Source of the DNA: Siccibacter turicensis LMG 23730
Lineage (GTDB): Bacteria; Pseudomonadota; Gammaproteobacteria; Enterobacterales; Enterobacteriaceae
Direction: 5' to 3'
Length of the DNA: 55,953 nt
Assembly (NCBI RefSeq): GCF_000463155.2
Contig: NZ_AWFZ01000016.1
Coordinates: 32,811 to 88,763, forward strand
The notes beneath the pieces were generated by a model. The model did not search any database, was not told the origin of the DNA, and worked only from the letters and a program-made list of their open reading frames with translations. Shown here one piece after another: positions 39,270-47,540 of the stretch. The position numbers and the translations under genes are program-made. Positions within the stretch are counted from its first letter, which is position 1, and each line of letters begins with the position of its first letter.

Positions 39270-39349
39270 AAAAGTACTGAATTTTAGCGGCCAAACGGTG
39301 TAATTCAAATGACCGGGCGACACGGTATAACGGCACTTTTACTGTACTA
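39270..39349 (+). repeat. Direct repeat, copy A
   Basis: About 80 bp, about 85-90% identical by eye to copy B. The longest shared run covers CCGGGCGACACGGTATAACG and continues to ACTGTACT. A small frame with a ribosome site starts 17 bp downstream. Confidence 0.85.
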
Positions 39350-39365
39350 CCAAAAGGAATAACAA

Positions 39366-39473
39366 ATGATTCAGATTATTAAATTACACGGCGGGGCGAT
39401 TACTCCTGATCCATTCGAATACAGAATTTTGTTTCATGGCAAATATTTTGCTGCAGTATGGATTTATGCATAG
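39366..39473 (+). CDS. Possible 35-residue peptide or gene front
   Basis: ATG 39366 has AAGGA eight bases upstream. The product reads MIQIIKLHGGAITPDPFEYR and continues for 15 more residues to a TAG. It directly follows repeat copy A, which could supply a promoter. It may be the truncated start of a larger lost gene; no family is known. Confidence 0.3.
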   Translation: MIQIIKLHGGAITPDPFEYRILFHGKYFAAVWIYA

Positions 39474-39664
39474 TCAGGCATGCAGAAAGACGGTTATGTT
39501 TGATGCTTCTTTTTAGCCGGTTTCCGCAAATGGTTGATTACGTCTGGCGTAGATTTGCGAAGTTAGCCGACGATTGGCGAATTTTAACGACAATCAGCGA
39601 TTTTCGACGAATGTTTGGGGTGGGCGTGTTCTCTCATCTAAATATAAATTTAAACTTACACAGC

Positions 39665-39744
39665 AAAAGTAATGAATTTTAGCAGCCAAACGGTTACATA
39701 AAAATGTCCGGGCGACACGGTATAACGGCACTTTTACTGTACTG
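39665..39744 (+). repeat. Direct repeat, copy B
   Basis: Second copy of the 80-bp repeat, 395 bp after copy A. It is followed by sequence leading into the traX remnant, not by an open frame. Confidence 0.85.
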
Positions 39745-39892
39745 ATTACCCTGCTTGTTTACCGGCAGCTCTGGCCGGAAAAACCTTCGCATCGGCCTGC
39801 GCACCGTGTTTTATTCACCAGTGCGGCGGAAGGCCTTCAGGCGGGCCCGGGTGTCCCGGGATTTTGGCCAAATTTATTTGAGAAACCGTCTG

Positions 39893-40075
39893 GAACGAGT
39901 GTCCTGACCGAATATAGAGTATGTACCGGCAAGGTAAGCGGTTGGCAGGATGACGAATTACCGAAAATGCGGCCTTAACCAGAAGATGGCCGGGGACTTT
40001 CGGACATACCAACGCGCCGGCACTTACCGACAGGATATATTACGGCGTCTTGCCTGCAACTGCAGTTGCTTGACG
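39893..40075 (-). pseudogene. traX: Decayed traX fragment
   Basis: By eye this stretch aligns with the intact traX near 10100-10280 over about 180 bp. Shared blocks include the CCGAATA, GGTTGGCAG, CAGAAGATGGC and CGCGCCGGNACTTACC segments, in order and on the same strand. Scattered substitutions and indels destroy the frame. It abuts the pifA stop codon. Confidence 0.65.
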
Positions 40076-40089
40076 CCGGCGAACCGGCG

Positions 40090-42285
40090 CTAGTGTTCCT
40101 TATTCATCAGGATGGCATCCTCTATTTCCAATATCATTGCTGATAAGGCAGGTATTTGCTTTGCTTTAATTTCCCGATATTTTTCCCGCGCAGGCATGCC
40201 TAAAATACGGTTCACGTGATCGAGGTTAAGTTTCAGGTACTCACCCTGGTCGCTGCTGCTGACGGCAGTTCTGAAGTTAAGCAACATCTGCAGAAAATCC
40301 CTGTCGGCCAGACTGGTTTCGCTTGCCCACTCTGAGACAACGTCATCGCCTGAAAGCTCGGCCCATACTGATAGGAAAATTGACAGGTAGGGAACATGGG
40401 GAATTATTTTACGGATCTTTTTCTCTTTGAGCCGCGCTGTTAACGCCTGGCGTAGCATCTCTGTTTCTTCGGCAGTAAAGAGAGATGTCTGATTATTGCG
40501 TTGTGCGTTGCGCTGAGGCAGAAAATTACGTAGATATATAGCGGCCCATGCAAACGCTTCGGACTTGCGGAAAAGACGACAAAGGAAACGCATCGTTTCC
40601 CTTCGTCTGACTGACAGCAGCTGATGTGTCAGCTGCGTGACGAGTGGATCGATGCCGGTATTTTCCTGACGATAAAAAATGTCTCTTTCACGATAAAAGG
40701 GCAGGATGCGATCGCTACAGCGGAAAAAAAATTTCAGCAGATTGCGCTGAACTTCCGCACCGGATTTTTCTGTGACGCCGGGAGTGAGTCGCGTCAGAAT
40801 ATGCTCAAACCAGGTTCGGGAGGAGATGCCGTTATCAGTCACGCTTTCCATAAGTCGGGCTTCCAGCGCATCATAGTTCCTGGCAGCGAGCGCAATAATC
40901 TGCTTAATATCGGCATCAGACATCACGTTCTGAGGGGCCGAAAATGAAAAATAATAGCGCCAGTAGATACTGCTCCCCAGCCGGCGCTGATTTGTTGCCT
41001 GTTCCGCTTCTGCTGGCTGCTGTCTTTCAAACAGTTGCAGGGTACCCCTATTAAATCCGGTAATGCCCGGCAGCCACGAATGCAGTTCCCACATGGAAGC
41101 GGCCCTGGATACCCCGAACTCTTTCAGTGCGGTCTCCAGATTGTCGAGCTGCACAGCCTTCTCCTGCTCATCTACCGAGCCGTCACGGCTGACGACCATA
41201 GACCAGGCGGTCAGGTAAGCTTCAGTCCAGGATGCAAACGCAGGATTAACGGTATTAATCAGCTGCAGGAGACATAAATCAGGAAAATAGACATAATCCC
41301 GGAGTCCATGATACCGAAAACGAATGGCATTGAGTGCCTGGTTTACTTCCCGTGGGGTGGACAGATTTTCTCCGTAGACCTCGACAAAACGTGCCAGTAA
41401 CTCCTTACTGTCTGCATCAGGCTCTTGCTCACTGACCTGGTGCCATAATGACAGGGCGCTTTCACGGAATGCCCGACGCAGCGTAAAACTCTCCGGCATG
41501 GGCAGAGCAAATGAAAGCGGGACTATTTTCTGCAGATAAAGCCGTCCGTCCGGTACACCCAGCCCGCGTTCAACAGCATGTGCCAGTACCTCCCTGTCAT
41601 AACACATGACATAGCGAAATCTGGAGAAATCGGCCACCGAACGAACCATCCGTAATATCTCGACCGCCTGAGCAGGCTCAAGCCTGTCCAGGTCGTCAAT
41701 GATAATAATAAAACTGATCCCCAGCGCGGTGATTTTCTGTTCAAGCTCTGTGCGCAGTTCTGCAGCCGTTTTCTGCCGTTGGTGCAGGTCCGTGTCTGAC
41801 ACTGCTGCCATCACATCGGCGACAATCTCCAATCCGGGAACGCCGAGTTTGCCGGCCAGCCGAGCTGCCGGGGCAAGCCTACGGGAAGTCTGCTGCGCAT
41901 AATTAGCCAGCGTACCGGCTAACGTCGTCACGTTATGCATATCCTTCTGAGCCTCGGTATCATATTTCGCCAGCCTGCCCGCAATGGTCAGCAGCAAGGA
42001 TGTTACCGGACTCTCATCCGGAGAAATAAGCCACGGTGAAAATGGGACTATTTCGGTACTGTCCGGAACCTGCTGCCTGAGCTGGCCAGTCAGCATATTA
42101 AGGAGGCTTGTTTTCCCTGATCCCCATTTGCCCTCGATACCGATAACAGTGCTGATATTTTCATCCAGCATACAAATGCTGCGGGCCAGTCCGTTCGCAA
42201 TGACTGTAAAACCATAGCGATCGTCTTCCGCTTTTACCACCGGCCCTTCAAAGCCGGCCCGGGACAGTTCTGATTCAGCAGCCAT
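40090..42285 (-). CDS. pifA: KAP-family P-loop NTPase, PifA-like phage exclusion protein
   Basis: 731 residues. KAP NTPase with Walker A GKWGSGKTS (52-60) and Walker B FIIIIDDLDRLEP (192-204). A helical insert lies between them (about 120-165), though clear membrane helices are not obvious. The closest known relative is PifA of plasmid F, which excludes phage T7 by acting at the membrane when T7 gene 1.2 or 10 products appear. It follows pifC directly, with no gap between stop and start, as in F. Confidence 0.85.
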   Translation of the reverse strand: MAAESELSRAGFEGPVVKAEDDRYGFTVIANGLARSICMLDENISTVIGIEGKWGSGKTSLLNMLTGQLRQQVPDSTEIVPFSPWLISPDESPVTSLLLTIAGRLAKYDTEAQKDMHNVTTLAGTLANYAQQTSRRLAPAARLAGKLGVPGLEIVADVMAAVSDTDLHQRQKTAAELRTELEQKITALGISFIIIIDDLDRLEPAQAVEILRMVRSVADFSRFRYVMCYDREVLAHAVERGLGVPDGRLYLQKIVPLSFALPMPESFTLRRAFRESALSLWHQVSEQEPDADSKELLARFVEVYGENLSTPREVNQALNAIRFRYHGLRDYVYFPDLCLLQLINTVNPAFASWTEAYLTAWSMVVSRDGSVDEQEKAVQLDNLETALKEFGVSRAASMWELHSWLPGITGFNRGTLQLFERQQPAEAEQATNQRRLGSSIYWRYYFSFSAPQNVMSDADIKQIIALAARNYDALEARLMESVTDNGISSRTWFEHILTRLTPGVTEKSGAEVQRNLLKFFFRCSDRILPFYRERDIFYRQENTGIDPLVTQLTHQLLSVRRRETMRFLCRLFRKSEAFAWAAIYLRNFLPQRNAQRNNQTSLFTAEETEMLRQALTARLKEKKIRKIIPHVPYLSIFLSVWAELSGDDVVSEWASETSLADRDFLQMLLNFRTAVSSSDQGEYLKLNLDHVNRILGMPAREKYREIKAKQIPALSAMILEIEDAILMNKEH

Positions 42286-43377
42286 TTATATATCCCCGTA
42301 GAGGCAGCGCAGCCCGGTCAGAGCCTCCGCCAGCGAGCCTTTATCACAATGCGTGGTGAGCTGCCTGACCAGCATCTCAAAGGCCTCCGCCGGCAAAAAA
42401 ATTCGCAGCCCGTCGATCCCGAAAAATCCTTCCTTTGTGACGTGTCCGGGCGGGGAGAACATCACCCGCTCTCCCTGATGCCCGTGCGCCAGCGCCTCCG
42501 GATGGCGGGCATACAGCGTGAACAGGCCCAGCAGTTCGGAGAACACGTCCCACCCGTACGGCACCACGAAATCCTGTCCGGTGATCAGCAGGTGCAGACG
42601 CGGCGTGTTATACCAGGCGCCCGGGCGTTCGCCGCGTTGCTGGCCTTCGGTACGGATATCGAGACGCAGCGTGCCGGCCTCAACGGTTTCCGTCACGGCC
42701 GGGATCATCGGATGCAGCTCCTCTGCCAGGGCTCTGGCTTTTTCCGTGCTCCAGTCCAGCCCGCGCAGAACCAGGGGGAAAATCTCTTTCATACGCAGCA
42801 GCGTGAATATCTCAGCCAGCTGGCTGTCAGGCACGTTCGCCAGTTCAAAGCAGTCACTTTCCAGCGGGCGCAGGAGATATTCGGCATACGCCTGATCAAC
42901 GACCGGGCGCAGCTCTGACCGGAACTGGTCAAACTCTTCCGTCCAGTTTTCCCCGGCCAGGCGGAAGATCCCCTTCAGGTAGTGGCTGTCCACCGGGCGG
43001 CCATGCTCCACCTGCCAGGCCAGCAGGTCGCGGGTGATGTCGAGCAGCGTGCCCAGGGCCGGAAGAGTGGCCAGCCTGTCCCTTCCTTGCAGAAAGGCTT
43101 CCCTGGCATGAACCAGAATGAAGCGCAGCTCGTCGCGGGAAACGGGGGCGCTGCCAAAGGTCTGGCCGAGAATAATATGCCGGTACAGTTGCCGGACCGT
43201 GGCCTCCGGATCGGCAATCAACTGAAACCAGCCGTCGCCGGCAGCAACCGTTTTGAGACCGTCATCGAGGAAACGTTCGGCTAAGGCGTTGACCGAGGTA
43301 TTTTCGCGACCGGCGCGCATTTTCAGCGCTTCGATCAGCTTTTTATGAAAACGAAGGTTAAGCTGGCTGAGCATCAT
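42286..43377 (-). CDS. pifC: PifC-like repressor of the pif operon
   Basis: 363 residues, close to F PifC. The N-terminus is a ribbon-helix-helix (LNLRFHKKLIEALKMRAG, ENTSVNALAERFLDDGL), like Arc/HicB. The rest is the conserved PifC body (e.g. FVVPYGWDVFSELLGLFTLYARHPEAL). In F, PifC represses its own promoter and can affect replication by binding pif operator sites. Two ATGs in tandem (43377, 43374) follow AAGGA; the second has better spacing. Confidence 0.87.
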   Translation of the reverse strand: MMLSQLNLRFHKKLIEALKMRAGRENTSVNALAERFLDDGLKTVAAGDGWFQLIADPEATVRQLYRHIILGQTFGSAPVSRDELRFILVHAREAFLQGRDRLATLPALGTLLDITRDLLAWQVEHGRPVDSHYLKGIFRLAGENWTEEFDQFRSELRPVVDQAYAEYLLRPLESDCFELANVPDSQLAEIFTLLRMKEIFPLVLRGLDWSTEKARALAEELHPMIPAVTETVEAGTLRLDIRTEGQQRGERPGAWYNTPRLHLLITGQDFVVPYGWDVFSELLGLFTLYARHPEALAHGHQGERVMFSPPGHVTKEGFFGIDGLRIFLPAEAFEMLVRQLTTHCDKGSLAEALTGLRCLYGDI

Positions 43378-43406
43378 CTTTCCTTTTATCTTTGCTTTTG
43401 CCTATA

Positions 43407-43437
43407 TGCTAGCGTAGCAGTATTATAAATAGCTATT
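43407..43437. promoter_or_regulatory. Candidate pif operator
   Basis: The inverted repeats TGCTA-GCG-TAGCA (43407-43419) and AATAGCTATT (43428-43437) lie 30-60 bp before pifC, where its autorepression site is expected. Confidence 0.5.
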
Positions 43438-43817
43438 GCATAGATTCACTGCTGACTCTTTTTTGTGATGACTGTTGTATCGGTGAAAGTGATGGTCGTA
43501 TTGCTATATTGCTGTCTGTTCCTTCTCATTTCTCTGTGGATCCGAAAACCTCTAGTTCCGGATCTCTGGCTAAGCCGATTTGGTGAAACGAAGTTTGCTA
43601 TAGCTGGTAATAATTTCCGTGATAATGGGGAAGGGTCTCAGTCCCGTCAGCATGGTGCCGTATGTATCAGCACCGGAATGGTAGAGAGCATCTGATAGGC
43701 GCGTTCGTATATAGAGAAACTGGATGCATGTGGTCACGTTTATGCCCTTGTAAAGGCTTACGGTAACTATTAGTTTATGGTCTGTACTGACATCCCGGCT
43801 GAATCGCCACGGATAAT

Positions 43818-44630
43818 CTAGACACTTCCGAGCCGTTGATAATACTGGTTTTCATATTCTGTCGGTGACATCTGATCGCTAGAACCATGCCGACGCTTAC
43901 TGTTATAAAACATTTCGATGTAATCAAAAATATCGCTGCGGGCTTCCTCCCGCGTTCCGTAGATCTTTTTCTTTATCCGTTCGCGTTTCAACAACTGGAA
44001 AAAGCTTTCTGCAACCGCATTATCGTGGCAGTTACCGCGACGGCTCATGCTGCCCTCCAGTCCGTGTGATTTCAGGAACGACTGCCACTCATGGCTTGTG
44101 TACTGACTGCCCTGATCCGAATGAACCAGCACCTGTTTTTGGGGATTACGCCGCCATACAGCCATCAGCAGTGCGTTCAGGACAATGTCCTTTGTCATCC
44201 GGGATTGCATGGACCAGCCGATAATTTTGCGTGAGAACAGATCAACAACCACAGCAAGATACAGCCAGCCTTCGTGGGTCCTGATATAGGTTATGTCGGT
44301 TACCCAACGCTCATCCGGAGCATCCGGATTGAACTGTCGCTGGAGCCTGTTGGGCGACACAATACTGGCCTCGCCTTTACGTGCCCGCGGGCTCCGGTAT
44401 CCGACCTGAGCCTTTATCCCGACACGTTTCATCAGTCGCCAGACTCTGTTGACTCCGCACTGTTGCCCGCTGTCCCGCAGATCCAGATGGATCTTGCGAT
44501 AACCATAGACCCATCCCGATTCCAGCCAGAACTGTTTAATCTGTCCTGTCAGTCTCAGGTCTGCCCGATGGCGTTGTGAATGCGGCTGCTGAAGCCATGC
44601 GTAAAAGCCACTGGGATGAACATCCAGCAC
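43818..44630 (-). CDS. IS3-family transposase OrfB (DDE domain)
   Basis: 270 residues of an IS3-family integrase-like catalytic domain: WVTDITYI (first Asp), LVHSDQGSQYTS (second Asp) and NAVAESFFQLLKRE (Glu, with K/R seven residues on). It is normally made as an OrfAB fusion by -1 frameshifting in the upstream A7 tract, so the functional protein starts at orfA. Confidence 0.93.
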   Translation of the reverse strand: MLDVHPSGFYAWLQQPHSQRHRADLRLTGQIKQFWLESGWVYGYRKIHLDLRDSGQQCGVNRVWRLMKRVGIKAQVGYRSPRARKGEASIVSPNRLQRQFNPDAPDERWVTDITYIRTHEGWLYLAVVVDLFSRKIIGWSMQSRMTKDIVLNALLMAVWRRNPQKQVLVHSDQGSQYTSHEWQSFLKSHGLEGSMSRRGNCHDNAVAESFFQLLKRERIKKKIYGTREEARSDIFDYIEMFYNSKRRHGSSDQMSPTEYENQYYQRLGSV

Positions 44631-44686
44631 CCGACAGAGCAGGCGAACAGGCCAGCAACGGGCGTTGTCACGGATAAAGGCGTACC

Positions 44687-44965
44687 TCAGTCGGACAGTT
44701 TTGCGAAGTACGCCGCGGCTTTTTTTAATATGTCCCGTTCGTCAGTAACCCGCTTCAGCTCTTTCTGGAGACGGCGGATCTCGGCCTGAGCATCTGACTG
44801 TTCTTTATGAGTGGAGGAATCCGGACCGTACTTCTTTATCCAGGCGTAAAGGCTGTGGGTGGTGATATCGAGACGTGTTGCAACGCTGGAAACAGAATAA
44901 CCACGATCAACAACCTGTTTGACTGCTTCAATTTTAAACTCTTCGGGATAACGCTTACCGCTCAT
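44687..44965 (-). CDS. IS3-family OrfA (helix-turn-helix)
   Basis: 92 residues: HTH_Tnp_1 domain (KRYPEEFKIEAVKQVVDRGYSVSSVATRLDI cut into two helices) then a leucine-zipper stretch (IRRLQKELKRVTDERDILKKA). The slippery run at 44720-44726 (A7 on the minus strand) lies at ILKKA and allows -1 fusion to OrfB. ATG 44965 is preferred over GTG 44971, with AGAGG upstream. Confidence 0.9.
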   Translation of the reverse strand: MSGKRYPEEFKIEAVKQVVDRGYSVSSVATRLDITTHSLYAWIKKYGPDSSTHKEQSDAQAEIRRLQKELKRVTDERDILKKAAAYFAKLSD

Positions 44966-45028
44966 GGGCACCTCTCTTTAAGCCATCTTAAATGACTCTG
45001 AGGTGTCTGTTAAACCCGTGGCGATTCA

Positions 45029-45184
45029 CGTGCATAAACAAGCTGCGTGGCTACGGCAGTCTCTGCTCAGCTTCACGGCGGACATCAAAAGAGAATTACT
45101 TTCTTCATGACCAGGTTCAACTTTAAAACGCTTAGGCGCGGTTTGTCCTGCGAAGTACACCTTCAGCCAGTAAGGCTCAGCCAT
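45029..45184 (-). pseudogene. Gene truncated by the IS3 element
   Basis: A frame starting at ATG 45184 with a perfect AGGAGG site (begins MAEPYWLKVYFAGQTAPKRF) runs for about 50 codons into the IS end. The remainder is not found on the other side of the element. The family is not recognised. Confidence 0.55.
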
Positions 45185-45351
45185 AACCAACCTCCTACGT
45201 TAATTATGAAAGCATGAATACTTGAAATGATGAAAACATGGGTAAAGTAATCTTGTTTATTGGCAAAGGGGTAGCGAAACCTTGCCAATAATCTTATGAA
45301 TCCTTCTTTTGACCTGGATGAAGAAAAAAGGTTTAACAAGATAATAAGATG

Positions 45352-45431
45352 TTATCTTGTTATCTTGTTATCTTGTTATCTTGTTATCTTGTTATCTTGT
45401 TATCTTGTTATCTTGTTATCTTGTTATCTTA
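45352..45431 (-). repeat. Ten tandem TTATCTTG repeats, candidate parS
   Basis: Nine perfect 8-bp units (45352-45423) plus a tenth with one change (TTATCTTA) that contains the parB stop codon. Tandem short repeats directly after a small ParAB operon are typical of a partition centromere bound by the CopG/RHH-type adaptor. The first unit follows a region of related GATAATAAGATG. Confidence 0.85.
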
Positions 45432-45729
45432 GCTTTGCGTCGCGGACCAAAGTTGCAACCTCGTCAGTCGACAGCTTATCTAATGCTATCAGCGCAGCTC
45501 TAACAACATCAGATCGACCTACACCCGTAATCCCCGCGTTCATGGCATCCCTGATTACTGCATCAATGTTAACCAGATTTTCTTCCGTCAGGGAAAAACT
45601 TATGGGCTTTGCTTTGGCATTCTGCTTACGCTGCGAAGTTTTTTCAGGCGTTGCCTTATCAATGCCAGCAGTACCACCATTTATGAAAGCAGCTTCATCG
45701 CGCGGTGGAATGTTAGTTCTGTTTCTCAC
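45424..45729 (-). CDS. parB: Small ParB-like centromere-binding adaptor
   Basis: 101 residues. Flexible basic N-terminus (about 1-40), then a likely ribbon-helix-helix (PISFSLTEENLVNIDAVIRDAM, GRSDVVRAALIALD). It overlaps parA by 4 bp. Its size, order and fold fit type Ib partition adaptors such as ParG, and the tandem repeats behind it are its probable target. Confidence 0.78.
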   Translation of the reverse strand: MRNRTNIPPRDEAAFINGGTAGIDKATPEKTSQRKQNAKAKPISFSLTEENLVNIDAVIRDAMNAGITGVGRSDVVRAALIALDKLSTDEVATLVRDAKLR

Positions 45730-46352
45730 AAAATCACCTCTTTAACCAGGGCTTCAATCTCTTCCTGTGCTTTGGCATTCTGAGTTTCATAAATCGTCAT
45801 CGATTCAGCCCATGCATCACGATGAGCTTTCCGATCACACACACGGGATTCGGCAAGGCTCATCTGCGGGAAGTCTTTCAGTACCTCAGCTGCCTGATTC
45901 GCCTCATTTACAAACATATTGGTCGGCGTCATGTTCAGCACCAGATAACCTTTAACGTTTTCGTTGAAGTCCTTCGCTGCTGTGAAAACTGAGCATGTGT
46001 GAGGAACGACGTCTAAATCCATTTGGGACGGTCTGAGTGGCGAAATGAACACGTCTGCGGCCATCAAGCCACTACGCATTTCAGCACTGTCTCGACCTGC
46101 ACAATCTGCGATCACATAGTCATAAGACTTTTCATGTTCCTTCAGCATCGCCTTGATGTTCCCGGTCGCACCAGTCACAGGAAGATGTGGTAGTTCTTCT
46201 GGACGACTGTTGTACCAGGTCAGGACCGATTTTTGGTCATCAGCATCAACGATGAGCACACGCTTACCAAGCGACATCAAGTAAGCTGCGATTGATACCG
46301 CCAGTGTACTTTTACCAACACCGCCCTTTTGGCTACCTAAGACTATGATCAT
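45726..46352 (-). CDS. parA: ParA-type partition ATPase
   Basis: 208 residues. ParF/ParA subfamily Ib: deviant Walker A QKGGVGKST (8-16), VLIVDADDQ, and Walker B-like YVIADCAGRDS. It has no N-terminal DNA-binding domain, as is usual for type Ib. It drives plasmid segregation along the nucleoid together with ParB. Confidence 0.92.
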   Translation of the reverse strand: MIIVLGSQKGGVGKSTLAVSIAAYLMSLGKRVLIVDADDQKSVLTWYNSRPEELPHLPVTGATGNIKAMLKEHEKSYDYVIADCAGRDSAEMRSGLMAADVFISPLRPSQMDLDVVPHTCSVFTAAKDFNENVKGYLVLNMTPTNMFVNEANQAAEVLKDFPQMSLAESRVCDRKAHRDAWAESMTIYETQNAKAQEEIEALVKEVIL

Positions 46353-46620
46353 AGTATCTACCCAAGTATGTTAAGATGTTAAGTTAGCAAGTTATTAAGT
46401 TCACAAGCTGATAAGTTAATAATATCTAACAGGATGAAAAACACAAGCAAATTGCCTTGATGATAACTTAATAAGTTATTAACTATTTTTCTTCCTATTG
46501 ATTAATAACGAATTTATTATTAGTATCTTAGCAAGATATGATGTTAGTAACTTAATAATGTATGATTTTGTTAACTTGTTAAGTTGTTAGTGAATGAGTG
46601 AGATAGGTAGCGATTATCAT
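46353..46620. promoter_or_regulatory. AT-rich parAB upstream region with degenerate repeats
   Basis: Many variants of TTAAGTT/AACTTA and TTAATAA occur, such as GATGTTAAGTTAGCAAG, AAGTTAATAATA and AACTTGTTAAGTTG. They may form a second centromere or the parAB operator. No gene is seen. Confidence 0.5.
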
Positions 46621-46707
46621 CTGCTGAATGATTCTGCTGTTGAGCAAGGATAACGCAGCAGAGAGCAGTCGAGGGGGATCGAACTAAGGGTATAGACGAG
46701 ATGGGGT

Positions 46708-46760
46708 ACTTTAGGTGATTCCCATGAAGGACAGCCCTTCATGGGAAACAGCACAAGTTA
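46708..46760. repeat. Inverted pair of iterons at the rep 3' end
   Basis: 46708-46726 (ACTTTAGGTGATTCCCATG) and 46739-46760 (CATGGGAAACAGC...) match the origin iterons at most positions, in opposite orientation. The core 46719-46730 pairs with 46736-46747, forming a 12-bp hairpin. The second copy includes the rep stop codon. The position is like incC behind F repE. Confidence 0.7.
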
Positions 46761-47465
46761 TTGAGCAGCTGGAAGGGACAGAGGTGCAGAAAGGATATTG
46801 AAAATAAGACGTCCATCCGCCTCTTTCATGATCACTTTTAAAGGCGTCAGTTTATTGATTTTTTCCAGTGCCGGTGTAAGGAACGTGCGCTTCATTTCAG
46901 CAAAATTCGAACGTTGAGATTCAGGAAGTTCATACCTGGCGGCCAGCCAGTCAGCTGAGGTAATCCAGATACCTGACGAACGGTACTGGCACAGGCTCTC
47001 GTAAAGCCTGATGACGCGAACGGAATTGATGCGCCCACAGTCCAGTAACGTGTAGGTTGTGAACTGGCTGGTCAGGCCCATAAGATATGGCATCACCTTG
47101 CTGTTTATCTCAATATTCCATTGGCCACGCCCACGCTTAAGTCCCGCTTCAGCAAGCCACGGGCGTCTGATCTCCTCATAATCACCCTCGGTAGGGAAAA
47201 AGGTAACCTGACGGTTTCCCAGTTCCTCGATGCCCTTTCTGACATCAGTACTTGCCGTAGCTTGTGACACCTTGAAATAGCGTTGATAGTCGGCGACCCG
47301 AACTGTGAATAAACCTGTGTGTTCGCTCTCGTGATAGGTTTGCATGAGGCATAGCCATAGCACACGCTTCGCCTGCAGAGGGAGGTAATAGGCGGCTTCA
47401 GTTAACTCGTTAGACTGCGCGATCTTGAGCTGGCTATGCGCTTTTTTTTCAGTGATTTCAGCCAT
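46758..47465 (-). CDS. Iteron-type replication initiator (Rep_3/RepE-like)
   Basis: About 235 residues from ATG 47465; this start aligns with F RepE (MAE...). A longer in-frame ATG at 47519 lies inside iteron-like sequence and lacks a ribosome site. Rep_3 features: QSNELTEAAYYLPLQAKRVLWL, the first winged-helix (VADYQRYFKVSQATASTDVRKGIEEL) and SVRVIRLYESLCQYR in the second. It binds the iterons at 47541-48002 and likely represses its own promoter. Second replicon of the plasmid. Confidence 0.88.
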   Translation of the reverse strand: MAEITEKKAHSQLKIAQSNELTEAAYYLPLQAKRVLWLCLMQTYHESEHTGLFTVRVADYQRYFKVSQATASTDVRKGIEELGNRQVTFFPTEGDYEEIRRPWLAEAGLKRGRGQWNIEINSKVMPYLMGLTSQFTTYTLLDCGRINSVRVIRLYESLCQYRSSGIWITSADWLAARYELPESQRSNFAEMKRTFLTPALEKINKLTPLKVIMKEADGRLIFNILSAPLSLPAAQ

Positions 47466-47540
47466 TTTCACAACGCCTTGTGAGGATGTGGGAGGTTTTA
47501 TTTTTTCCCATACTGGCATAATAAAACGTTACGTCAAAGC

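Larger units (their letters stand above)
38505..40089. other. Gene-poor 1.6-kb stretch of degraded backbone
   Basis: No full-length gene is supported. It holds an 80-bp direct repeat (39270-39349 and 39665-39744), two very short frames with ribosome sites (38972 and 39366) and a decayed traX fragment (39893-40075). The mixture suggests repeated deletions and insertions. Confidence 0.6.
43800..45028 (-). mobile_element. IS3-family insertion sequence, 1229 bp
   Basis: The ends are imperfect inverted repeats beginning TGAATCGCCACGG, with AGACAC further in. It contains two frames, orfA and orfB, joined by an A7G slippery site. The flanking trinucleotides (GGC left, CGT right) do not match, so there is no target duplication. 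That points to a deletion or recombination after insertion. Confidence 0.9.

Noticed and set aside
43465-43695. 76-codon frame upstream of pifC
   Set aside because: It has a hydrophobic start but no clear ribosome site; the rest looks random and contains the GATCCG inverted repeat.
45352-45431. Tandem repeats as a CRISPR array
   Set aside because: The units are 8 bp and contiguous without spacers; a partition site fits better.
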